The position numbers and the translations under genes were made by a program. The notes beneath the pieces were generated by a model, which was not told the DNA's origin, did not search any database, and worked only from the letters and a program-made list of their open reading frames with translations. From Stereocaulon alpinum (taxonomy: Eukaryota; Ascomycota; Lecanoromycetes; Lecanorales; Stereocaulaceae), in contig JAEUBA010000071.1 in assembly GCA_018257865.1 (NCBI GenBank), positions 1-64,000 on the forward strand: a DNA stretch of 64,000 bases, given 5' to 3'. Below are positions 23,889 through 34,612 of this stretch, in pieces. Numbering within the stretch: the stretch's first letter is position 1; each line of letters starts with the position of its first letter.

Positions 23889-26800
23889 CTAGTACAGTCG
23901 AAGCTTCTTACGCGCCTCGTGTCGGCCTTCGATACCAGGGGCCTGCCTTTTCAGCTCACGGTACGCGGCAGCCACACAAGACTTACATGAGCGGTCTAGA
24001 CTTCCATGATAGGCCGTGCCAAATGGAGCGTCAAGATGTTGCTGGTTGACAAACCACTGCATTGTCTGCGGAAAAGCGCTGATTTTCCGTCGGGGTCTTG
24101 TTGCGCTCGCTACATGTATACTGGTCAGCTGACCCAGATCCCGGACGGTGAACTCTACGGATTTTCGGTATCGGTGGCACGACGAGCAGAGATCGCGCTT
24201 GCCGTGGTAGTCCCCCAAGGCTCTGTCGTGTGTTATAAAGGATAGGCGGGAAGGATGGATTTGCTCAAGCAGTTTCACCACGACTTCACCTGGAAGACGG
24301 CATCGTATCATCCCGAGGCAGTGGATTCGATTCTCTGGCAGTTGGCTCGGGATGCTGCTCAACTCAAAGTAGAAAGATACTATGAGCAAGGCGTATATCG
24401 TCTCTTCGCACTCTCTCATCGTCTGAGGATTTAGGCGGACGAGTTGACGCAGCTCGTCCATCCGGCTAGTGTTATCGATCGCTGGCTCGTTTCTCGGTAA
24501 AACGACGTTGAGTCGCTTATAGTCCTCTCGGGCCTCGCGGTCCAAGCTGTTCACGACGTCTCTAAAATTGCTTTCGCCATCGAACGATGACATATAAGCC
24601 CGCCACAGTCGAGGAATGAAACCGTCGAACAGCACGTGGCGGAAAGATGCAGCTCGCGGCGACTTTGGTTTCCTGCTGGTGCCTGTCCCCACGGATACCA
24701 CGAGGTCCGGTCGAGAGAGCGAAGGATCGATGCGCAGGCTCTCCCAGAGTGCAAGCTTGATAGGATTGTTATGTCCGCTCATACCGCCGTCCTGAGTTGG
24801 GCCAGTCGCACAGGTATACGCGGGTGGGTATAGGCTACAGTGGTCAGCCACACGTGGTAACGAAGGCAGTCATAGACACTTACACCGGGGCTGCCGAAGT
24901 CATTCGACCCCTAAATAAATTGAGTCTCTGCCGTTGTACATCGAGAAAGACTTACGCTTGCCAAATGTACAATTCGTCTTTCATATCCGTTGGACGGATG
25001 ATTTTATAACCTGGCTTATAATCAGCGCAGATTCGGACAAGGGTATGATCCCTACTTACCACATTTCTCGTCCCACTTGCCTAAACCATTGTAGTTCGTC
25101 AACAAGACCGGGAAGCCTTTGTCAATGGTAGCTGCCGTTACACCAACTTTCGTGGCGAAGAGGCCCTGGACGTGGTCGAACAATCGACCCTGGGAGCCCA
25201 GGTTCTCCTGCAAACAAGCCTCCAAGATATCCGCATCGTGCCATCCGTCACGGTACCAGGACTTGAGCAGACGGTGGAGACGGGTGAGAATGCTGCTTCG
25301 ATCTGAAGGCTGAGGGAACAGCTGCTTAGCCAGGACATCGAACATTTTCACACACTCTGAGACTGGCAGCTGACGCAGGAAGAGGATCAACACGATAAGG
25401 CCACCTGGTCTTGTGTCAGTCAAGCACAAGTCAATCGGTGGTCGTCAGCCCTACCAACGCTGGTACCAAATGCAACGTCGAACAAGTCCTGGATCCTCCA
25501 GATGTTTCCTAAAACACCCTGCAATACATCCATAAACTCTATCGCTATCACGCCGAGAGTACCTCCACCGTCCACGCTCAAGAGCCGTAACCCAGCAGTG
25601 AACGGTCTCAATCCCACCAGAAGCTTTCCCGTGCGACAAAGCATACAGGCGTCAATCCGATATTGACCGTCAAAGGTTGAGGTTTCGTCGCCGATGTTTC
25701 GAACGCAGACCTCGCATATGGCGTGCCCACAAGAAAGAGTATTCTCAGGCATCCGTCGAAGACAACAAAAGCAGGTTTCGTTGCTCTTGATCTGCGCCCA
25801 GTCAATATCGAGAGACGCCGTCTTCTCCCGGTGTATCTCTATCGCTGGCTTCCCGGATACGATCATATGGGAGAAGATTTGGACCAGCTGGCTGCGGATG
25901 AAGGTATCCTGCTGCTGAATGAGATCCCGATCGTCATATGTCTCAGTCAGGGACTGAAGACAGAGATGCCGATATTGAACGTTATAGAGAATCTCTGGAT
26001 CAAAGACTGCGGGTTTTGGTCAAATATTGTATATCCAATGTCGCGGGGTGCAGAGTCGTCTTACCGTGCATTTTGGGGGGGTATGCGTCCGAGATGATAC
26101 TGGAAGCAATAAAAGCCATTAGTGCATCACGAGGAACCTGGTGGGTCTCTCCAAGTCGGAGGAATCTAGATAAGTGATTTACGAAATCCGGCTCGACTTC
26201 GTTACCTCGCCGGCTCGCCAGTATGAAATCGAAAGGCCGATCCAACGAGGCTGCGGTGTGGGCCACAGCCATGCGAAAAAACCGAGTAGTGTGTTCGGCG
26301 GAATACAGACAACCTAGGCTTCGCCGAAGCAGGCGCATCTCGTCTATATCCCTCCAGAGAAGCTCCTTAAGCCGTCGAAAACGTGCCAAGGGAGAAAGCT
26401 GCTCGGCAGCCAGGTGGAGCACTTTGATCGAAGAGAAAAATTCTTTGAGAGATCCACTGTGGAGACCCTGCTGCAGATCCTCCATCTTGAGAAGATCGTA
26501 GGTGGGACTGGGGCTGGCTTCGTCTCCACGTCTGACGATAACAACTCTCGGTTGTATCTTGTTGAAATGGACGGAAGCGCTGCCAGCAGCGGCCCATGAA
26601 TTCAGCAGTTGGACGACATGTTCGAAGTCAGCAAAGTCATCAGCAAAGATACAGACGACATCCGCGAAAAGACAGAAAAGATGGGCGTGCAAGATATTGT
26701 AGAGATGTTGCACGGACGTGTCCCCAGCCCATTGGATGGGGAATGACTCAGTCTCGCAGATGCGAGGATCCTCGGCCGCCAAAGGTATCGTTTGACTTGG

Positions 26801-27085
26801 GCTACTCTCCGCGAAAAAGATAGGGTGATCGGAGTAAGTGCTTGCGTTGTCGATTTGCAAGGTCGTAACGCCGTCGCAAAGGCGTTTCTTGAAGTTATTG
26901 TCGGGGAAGAGCTCCCTAAGTGCAAGATCCTTGGCTTGTCGTCCGACGAACAGTAGGTAAGATGGCCGTTGGTTGGCCGGATCCTTCAGGCCGCTCACGA
27001 GCTGACTCATACGACCAGGGTCGAGGAGCCTGAGGTCGTGTATGCCAACTACGTGCAACCACGGCAGGTGCTCGCAAGAAGCCAT
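23889..27085 (-). CDS. Patatin-like phospholipase with RING-like insert and long N-terminal region
   Basis: Exons are 26065-27085, 25455-26006, 25060-25404, 24956-25010, 24884-24910 and 23889-24834 (981 aa; all GT-AG, phases agree). The start is the first ATG in the frame (27085). Residues 1-340 form a region typical of large fungal PLPs, with no recognised motif. Residues 419-464 make a RING-like Cys/His cluster (CFCC, CGHAICEVC, CMLC). The patatin core follows: oxyanion loop DGGG at 486-489, nucleophile Ser523 in GTSVG, and catalytic Asp682 in DGGMSGHNNP, so the Ser-Asp dyad is present. The usual Arg after the Gly-rich loop is Leu (DGGGTLG). Further Cys pairs near the C-terminus may bind metal. 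The gene is divergent from DUF3723 at 27321. Fungal PLPs take part in lipid hydrolysis and in non-self recognition; substrate unknown. Confidence 0.88.
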
Positions 27086-27320
27086 TGCACAAAGTCGGCG
27101 CAACTATACGGGAAAATAAGCCGGGGTCGACTGATGGAAAGGCAGAATATTGATCGAAAGAAGGGGAGGACACCATACCTAGTTTAAATAGTAATCGAAA
27201 GTCATCCACAATTCGATGCTTTTGGTGTATCCGCTTTCGGCGGCGGAAGAGCAACTTCTGTCGCTGCCCCTTCAAAAGGGTCATTTTCCACAATCGACGA
27301 TCATTGATGAATCTTTCAAG
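27086..27320. promoter_or_regulatory. Divergent promoter between PLP and DUF3723 gene
   Basis: A 235-bp gap separates the two start codons, so both genes must share this upstream region unless an earlier in-frame ATG at 27216 is used for the DUF3723 gene. No individual factor site was identified. Confidence 0.5.
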
Positions 27321-29827
27321 ATGGATAACGTCTCACCTGACGACTGGCAGATACTTAGGGAGAAGAGTCGAACGTTCTGCGGGTCTTTTAAGATCCCTCT
27401 GAGTAAGCTCAAGCTTGAGGACCTACCCGAAAACCCTCGACAATTCGACCCACGGAATGCCGCAAGACTGCTGGAGAAGTTCGGCTTGGAAAACTGCAAC
27501 AGGCTCGAGCCAGACCATTATGTATCTGCTCTAATATCCAGAGCCGATTTACCGCAAGGCCTTCAACATGATGGAAACCCCTACGGAGAGCCGCAACACT
27601 TCGATCCTCCACAGCCATTAACTTGTATAGATGGCGAACACCGATTGGAAGCTGCAAATCAATTCCTCGCTGGGGAAGACCGGTGGTGGGTTGCGAATCT
27701 GTATTCTCACGGTATGAAATCTTGGCTGTGGCTGCCTCGATCTCCGCTAAGTATTCAGACATCAACGTGCACGCGAAAAATGCGTTACGCGAGCAAGACT
27801 CTGGTGCAGCCAGTTACTTTGATGGAGACATCTATCGCCAAATCCGAATCGCCGCCTTAGATAACGAGACCTCGTCTGACGAAAAATTCGCCAGGAAAAA
27901 TAAATGGCTCGCACGGTTGTCGTCAGCAGAGAAGAGACGCAATGTATCGCGCATGGAGTCGTCACTTGTAATGCGTGAGGTCAGAGACGGTCTGGACGCC
28001 TTGATCCCTTTTACGGGGCTCTGGCCCCCCCTGGAGATGGGTCATTTCAAGAGGCTTCTAGACATTCATTGTCCCGAGGTACAGGCCCCTTTCCCGTATC
28101 CTCGTTGATGTTCTGACCTGCCCTAGGAAATGACTCGTTACTTATGTCGGATCAAGCAGACTTGGAATTATATCATTGGCGACCGCGAGGATCATCAGAA
28201 TAAGCTCGATGCGACGACCGTTTACATTTTACAGGGGCGCTGTCCGTTCCGGTCGCTGGATGATCGTACCTACGTTGAAGCAAGCTTTCTTAAAGAAAAG
28301 ATATTGCCAGCTGTGAGATCCCCAGATCTACAGAAGAAGCTACTCGAACGGATATTGTCGGTAGAGCACACTATCCCGTCCATCTACACATTCCTCGAGG
28401 ACACAAAGTGGCTCGAGCCGGGTACGGACATCCTCAAGGGTGTTCTACCCACCAAGTGCAAGGGCTCACTTGCTCAAGCCTTCCGTGCTCTCCATAACGG
28501 GCAGACGAGGCTTAAAGAGCAAATGAGTGCGTTCTCGTATCGACACAGGGATCTACCAACCGGGTCCGAAGCCGAATGGTTCTCTTATCGTCAACTCTGG
28601 CTTTTACCTCTTCGTCATTTCCCTACTCCGAAGAAAGATAATGCGAAGTGGAAGAAGGTCAGGAATGTGACAGGTAAACGGAAACGGGATAAGGTACCGC
28701 AAGAGGTCGAGACTATCGAAGTTATGGAACCTAGCTTTCGACAGCAGTGGCTGCGCCAGCTTGCGTCTCTTGCATCGGCTAATGGGTACCGGCAAATAAA
28801 GCATGCAGGATCTGCTGACGCGGATACGGCCAAGGATTTCCTACTCAAGGTACGGCCTCCCAAGTACTACCATCTTGAAGGACACCGCCTGCGTCAGAAG
28901 ATGCAACTTATTTGTCGAGTCTTGGAAGATATTGAGGAAGTTAAAACGCACACGAGGTGCCCCGAGGTGACCTCGGACTACGACGATTGCGGATCCGATA
29001 TCGAAGATCGGTGCGGGAGACCTCAAGAACATTCTGTCAAAAAAGATGAGGAAAATCTTTTCCTCAACCACATATATCCCGAGTCTCTCGCGGTTACCCC
29101 CAAGAAATACATGACCAGTTTCGCCTGCAAGCGAGACTCGTTTCACTTTTTTTTCGGGACGCCAAAACAAGGGGAAAAACCTCCGCAGACATCGGAAGAA
29201 GATTCGACCGGGAACCTTGATGGGAACGTCGGAGAGGTTGATGGTACTTATAGGAAGGTGGACCCTCCTGCAACCGATTCGGAAGGGCGTAACGAGAGCC
29301 CCGCTATGAATGGCCTTTCGGGCGGCGACGAGACCCAGTCTCATCCATCAAGGTCTTTACTCCCTTTCACCACACAAGAAAATAGTATACAGCTTGCAGA
29401 CGCTAATTCTATTTCTCTTACCCTCGTGCCGGCGGAGACTGGTGGAAACCTGGGCCAAGTAGCGGGGCAACGCGAGCAAGAAACGACGGTGTCTGCCGTC
29501 GAGGCATCACGACTACTTTTAGACGGACACACAAACGCAGGCGATCAAATGTTTACGGTGCTTTCCCCTACAGAGGACAATAGCTTCCGTATACGCCATG
29601 CGGATCCTCATAATAAAATCGCCGTGGTCGCTGCGCTTCGGCTATTTTCCGGCTTACACTTCATGACGAGCGCAAGTGGCAACCGACTCAGGTTGACAGA
29701 TCCGCGAACTGTAGTGGAGGAAGCGCATACAGGGCAATTGAAGACTGTGCTCTCGCTCCCGCGACAGGGTGTGCAAGAGCTTATCCGTCGATTCGAGAAC
29801 GATCAGCCATTGAGAAGGTTGCAGTGA
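27321..29827 (+). CDS. DUF3723-family protein, full length
   Basis: Exons are 27321-27711, 27759-28078 and 28127-29827 (803 aa). Introns are 47 and 48 bp; the second splits GAG and GAA codons exactly as in the gene at 11303-14172. Domain blocks in order are CGSFKIPL, DPRNAARLLEKF, DGEHRLEAANQFLAGEDRWW (about residues 95-115), FDGDIYRQIR, LIPFTGLWPP, YLCRIKQTWNYI, VPS-type IPSIYTFLED, LLPLRHFP, and FACKRDSFHFFFG at about 560. The acidic, low-complexity segment that follows lacks the coiled coil of the other copy. The C-terminal ~100 residues form a conserved-looking segment (FTVLSPTED, FRIRHADP). An alternative start at 27216 would add 35 residues. Molecular function is unknown. DUF3723 genes are recurrent cargo of giant fungal transposons. 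Confidence 0.82.
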
Positions 29828-29930
29828 CCAATACTCCTACAGACGGAACTATCTAAGCACGCGTAACAAACCCACTCCGAGCGAGGCCAGCTCGCAATCG
29901 AATACAAAAACAACATCCACCAACGGACCT

Positions 29931-30707
29931 TCAAGTACGCACTCGTTTCCGTTGCCCGTCATGCTCGGACGGCACCATATCCTCATTCTCTTCTTCACTG
30001 CTCTCGGAAGCCGGTGATATGGATGTACTTGCTGCCGCGACCTCAAGGTTGCGTGATAGTTCTTCCAGCAGAAGTCGCTTGTGCTGAAGGTCGTCTCTAG
30101 TGCTCCGAAGCTCCTGCTCTAGGCTTTTGGTCTTGATCTCTAAGTGTTCGAGTGCTCCTTTCATGCCATTGCGTTCGAGCCAAAGGGTGCCAATGCTTGC
30201 GTTGTCCTCAGGATCCGATCTCCTTGGAATTTCCAGGGTATCGAGAAATCCGATGAAGTCTCGAATATAGACACGCTCTTGCTCCAACGACCTCTGCGTT
30301 GCTTCGTGACAACTGACCTCGTGACTCAGGGACTGCATTACAAGAGCCCGCTTCCCTTTCTCCGACTGCAGCGTCTCCTGCTGACTTGCGAATGCGCTTT
30401 GATAACTGCTCACGGTCTCTTTCAACTTTGTGGCCTCTTCGCTTTGGGTGTTCAAGAACCTTATACGGACTTCGTTGGACTGATTGACTTGACCAGCTTC
30501 GAAGAGCCGCTGTTGCAATATGGAATTCTCATTTTCAAGGGCTGTCTTCTTCCGGCGAAGTCTCTCGTGGGCGGCCAGTTCAACACCACACGTTTGGCAG
30601 ATGGCTTGGCCAGGCTGTTACCATGTTAGAACTCGTCCACGCAAGCTGACGGGTTTTTATACCGCCCTAGAAGATTGAAACAGTGCACTCCCACCTTGCG
30701 TTGCCAT
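29931..30707 (-). CDS. Small coiled-coil protein with N-terminal CxxC
   Basis: Exons are 30663-30707 and 29931-30614 (242 aa). The 48-bp intron has donor GTATAA, a TTCTAAC branch point and a CAG acceptor; joining them gives MATQGGSALFQSS, then CQTCGVE and a long heptad coiled coil (ENENSILQQRLFE onward). The C-terminus is acidic and Ser-rich, ending in QRKRVRT. The isolated exon has no ATG, so the short first exon is what makes the model work. Gene ends lie 103 bp from the DUF3723 stop, tail to tail. I do not recognise a family; a structural or adaptor role is possible but unproven. Confidence 0.6.
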
Positions 30708-31347
30708 GATCGCTAAGGTAAAGGTTGTACGGGAATGTGAAAATATAATGACTTCTTCAACGGGACTCGAGTACTTGCATCATTTTGAGACAAGCAATGG
30801 AAGAATTTATACTTTATAGGGTGCTCGGATCTCCGAGACGAGATGTTTCTAGATCGTACCATCCCCAAGACACGTGTCCTCAACCAAAGTCATGTACGCG
30901 CCCGGACTGCCGTCCAGCCAAGTCACGATTGCGGCGGGACTTTTCACAGCCAAAGGATTGGGACGGATGGATTTGGATCCTTGTCCTCATCCTGCACTGC
31001 CTTAGTATTGCTCTCTACCATCACAGCAAGGAGTCATGGCCAGAAGCATAGAGACTGCTCCAGTGAGATGATTGGCGACCTGGGAGTCCGTGCGCATTAG
31101 CGCCGGTATCGCGGCGTGACTTATGCAGGTCATCTAGCATAGATTCGCGGCACAATCGTTGATGTGCATAGGACTGAGGTCCACTAAGTAAAATTGTGGA
31201 GTAAATCCTCCGAATTGTAGCAATATGACTGTTTCACATCTAGTGCTCCATTAATGACAGTTTTCGCGTCAGATGTGGATGCATGAGATTTAAAAGGGGA
31301 CAGCGACGCGTGAAGTAGGTACTCCATACTTGCACACATATGTAGCA

Positions 31348-31998
31348 ATGGATAAATCTTTCGAGGAACAATACCCTGACATTGAATGGAATGACTTCAT
31401 AAACAGCAACTACGCGACTGGCTATGAAGACCCGACTTTGTTCTCGTCTCTGGACCAATTCGTGAGTCATGACAACCCGAAAATCAATCATCCACTGACC
31501 AATTTCTCTATCAGGATTTCCAAGCCGGAAACACGCATGCAGATCGAATCTCTACTCCAGTGCGTGTTGATTACACCAACCTGCAAGGTTCGCTCGGAGG
31601 CCAGGATTCCGGCGTTGACGTTGGGGAGACCGGACAAGAATACAGAGAGATTAAGGCATTGTAGGGAGAGATTGCTATGGTCTCAATATCGCTAACGTCT
31701 GTTTAGGATAGAGGAAAACTCTAGGTACCTTGATGAAGCAGTACAGCGAGTAACGGAAAGTATTGACATTGGCAAAAGACAGATAGACCAACTGGGCCAA
31801 CACGTCGCAGCGTTACATCCCTATTTCGAAGCTATGAGGTCAACACTGAAAGAGCTGACGGAGCAAGTTAATCGGCAATGGGTAGTGAAAACACCTATAA
31901 CTCCACTCCCAAAGAGACCCGACGCCCTGAGCCAAGGAGGGAACTCAGGCAAAGCCAATAAGAGCGAGGATACCGGCGGCGAAGGAAGCGGACGTTAG
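31348..31998 (+). CDS. Small acidic/coiled-coil protein of unknown function
   Basis: Exons are 31348-31461, 31515-31660 and 31707-31998 (183 aa). Introns are 53 and 46 bp; the second has a GCTAAC branch site and TTTAG acceptor, and phases agree. The product starts MDKSFEEQYPDIEWNDF, has a middle rich in Gly and Asp, a helical segment (YLDEAVQRVTESIDIGKRQI, then ALHPYFEAMRSTLKEL), and a Ser/Gly/Lys-rich tail. No domain is recognised. It is divergent from the coiled-coil gene at 29931-30707 with about 640 bp between. Confidence 0.6.
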
Positions 31999-32633
31999 GA
32001 AATGGTGAAGTTTGCGCCCCTTAGGCGCGTGAAAGCCCGGATTCCACAGGCTATTGTAACATTTTGCTGAAAGAAGACTGTAACGGTTCTCAATTGTTTA
32101 TCTCCTCGCCCGATTGAGGCGCACAACAGGTCATATCGGCCTTGACTGACAGGTTTATCTCTTTTATCGATAGATATTGCCTCAATCAATTTGCTACGGA
32201 ATATCCATTAATAGGGAAATGAAATGTGCACTTTTGAGTTTATCCTAGGCAAAGTAAAGTGGAATGATGGAGAATACTGTAGGGCAGGGATCCCCACTGG
32301 TAGTTGGCAACCTCGTATTCCGGAATCCTTTCGAGGATTTGTCCGGCGTCAATACTCGTTGTCTCCCGCAGCAGCTGACTGATCCAGATGGGAATCCTTG
32401 TCCTTGCTTTGCCACTCTCGTGGTTCGGTCAGTAGCTCGGCGGAAGAGTCGACAAATAGAGTGCCCTGCTGTGCCAGACGTTTCACTGTTATTTGAAAGC
32501 TGGGCGCTTATCAATCATAGCATCCACTTCTGGACCTGAGCATCCAATTCTGACCTTGAGCATCCACTTCCGCAGTTCTACACAGCCCCAGGTAACGAGA
32601 TTTCCGTCCAAAAAAAGTTTACACTTTTCCGGG
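31999..32633. other. Intergenic with a 3x GCATCCA repeat
   Basis: No supported gene; the ORF 32264-32539 has an ATG but no motif. At 32519-32575 a ~19-bp unit (GAGCATCCACTTCYG...) is repeated three times. It ends at the left arm of the inverted repeat pair. Confidence 0.5.
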
Positions 32634-32663
32634 TACCGGCTTACCTCAGCGGGTGCACGGACT
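32634..32663 (+). repeat. Left arm of 30-bp inverted repeat
   Basis: TACCGGCTTACCTCAGCG and on to GGACT: the 30 bases are the exact reverse complement of 38101-38130. It looks like a transposon terminal inverted repeat. The DNA just inside the pair (32670-32860) is AT-rich and partly RIP-like. Confidence 0.9.
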
Positions 32664-32863
32664 CCTTAATATAGATCTAATTGATGCAGCGCTGGCGTCC
32701 CTGGCTTCGCTAGGACTAGGCGATTAAGTTAATATTACTAAAACAGCTAGACGTTACTGAGGCGTTTCTGCACCTCGCGAGATCTAGGACTAGAAATATC
32801 GAAATCTTAATAATTAATAAGAGAAGACCCTAATTAGATATATAGATCGCTTATATATACGTG

Positions 32864-34612
32864 CCCTACCACCTAGTGTCAACGTGTGGGGGTAAGGGCG
32901 TCGGTCAAGAGAACACAATGGTAGAATCGCAAGTGCAAGGATGCTGCATGTAAGACGGAGGTAGAAGCGAATAAGACGGAGGTAGAATTGAAGACTGTTA
33001 ACCGTAAAGACTGCCTGTTGCTCGAATAATTAAATGTAGAAAAGAATGCATGAATATCCCAAGATACAGCAACATTCGTTGCTACATAAAGGTCCCTGAA
33101 GCCAAGCCCTTGCTGACTGATCGCTGACTAACTAACGTCCACCAACCAATTACCGCCTGCTACTGAGAAGCCTGCAGCTGCACTGTCCACACCACCACAT
33201 GCGTCCCCCCCCTATTTAATGGTCGTCCCATGACCATTGATCAACCCTGCTGCGAAATGATGCGTTTGCTTGCTAGTTCGACCGACGGTCCTGCAATGGG
33301 GATCCACCCGAAATCTCAACATTATTGCTGGCTGCACGCGAGCCAGTGACTGAGATCAGGGGCGTTGGCCCCGAAGGAACAGGTGCCACATGACGGAGGA
33401 CCTCGTCTCCATAATATGGATCGTCAGGGCTCGGAGATGAGGGGAACAGTAAGAGTGTCGATAATTGCTCCAGCACGAAATCCATTAATGGAATTGATCC
33501 CTTGCGAACCTTCGGAAAACGCACGAAACGCGATATATGGCAGTGTTTGGCGCTTCGGAGGATGGGACTGCTGATCTGAGGGTTTTATACTTAAGAGAGG
33601 TGTAAGCAGACCATTCTTACTGGCTCGAGTAATGCTGTGTTCCGGTGTTCCCGGAACCAGCATTGATTCCTTGCGGACCTTTGGACAACGCAGCTGGTAT
33701 GATGTATATATATAAGTATATGTATGGTGGCCGGTGTGGAAAAAGGAAAGAGGATTAAATCTCAGCTGAGTTTGACGATTCTTGCAGCTTGATCTCCATG
33801 TGCAGACGTAGCAAGTTGGTGTTGTTCCCCGGAAGAAGTCTAGTGCGGCGTCTCTTAGGTGTCGAGGGGGTTATCAGTCTGGCTGTAGATAGAGCTGAAT
33901 ACTGAAATCAGGGGCGTTGGCCCCGAAAGGAACAGGTGCTTATATGAAAAAGGGTTCCCAGCAACAGTATTGATCCCTTGCGGACCTCTGTGAAACGCAG
34001 TACAGAGCCTGTTCTCCCTGATCGGAGCCTAGATGCTAGCAAAAGGAAGCTGGATTTGAAGTGCTGCCGTCCGCAGTAGACTGATACCAGGGAGACTGGT
34101 GTTAGGTGTAATAGCAGCTTCAAGGCTCGAGAGACACGAGAATTTGCTAAGTGAGGTCAAGCGATGACTGTTTTCGTGGTGCATTGTGCTCAGCTGGGGC
34201 GCTTGCCGCCGAAATTAGGGACGAAGTTGCGTAGGCGGTTCATTGTGGTGTGTGTAGTAGACAGCTGAGAGAAGTGGTAGGGGGGGGCACCAGCTACCAC
34301 ATAGTAGCTAGTGTCTGCGCTGACAATCCGTCTGAAGTAGGTAATTCGGTTTGGAAACGTTGATTGAAAACTTTTGCGAACTTGCGCCGTAGTCCATTTG
34401 TTAGATGGCTTCCTTGTTAGTCCACTGTGGTAATGATTATCCATCTGAGTAAGACTTGAGAGTGGGATATATATATAGATATATCTTGATTGGAAGTTCC
34501 ACGATTCGAGGGGAGGATGGCAGGTATATATATGCAAAGGTATCGTCGCCAGCAGCAGCAAGTGGTGAAGGTTGATGAATATCCTCAACCCCCCCGAATT
34601 GACTTCCTGTCC
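32864..34612 (-). mobile_element. Non-coding repeat-bearing tail of the retroelement, LTR-like
   Basis: No genes were seen. It holds two copies of a ~33-bp block containing GGGGCGTTGGCCCCGAA (33359 and 33909) and three copies of a block around TTGATCCCTTGCGGACC (33496, 33665, 33972). The position downstream of integrase on the minus strand fits a 3' untranslated/LTR region made of partial duplicates. LTR ends were not proven. Confidence 0.5.
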
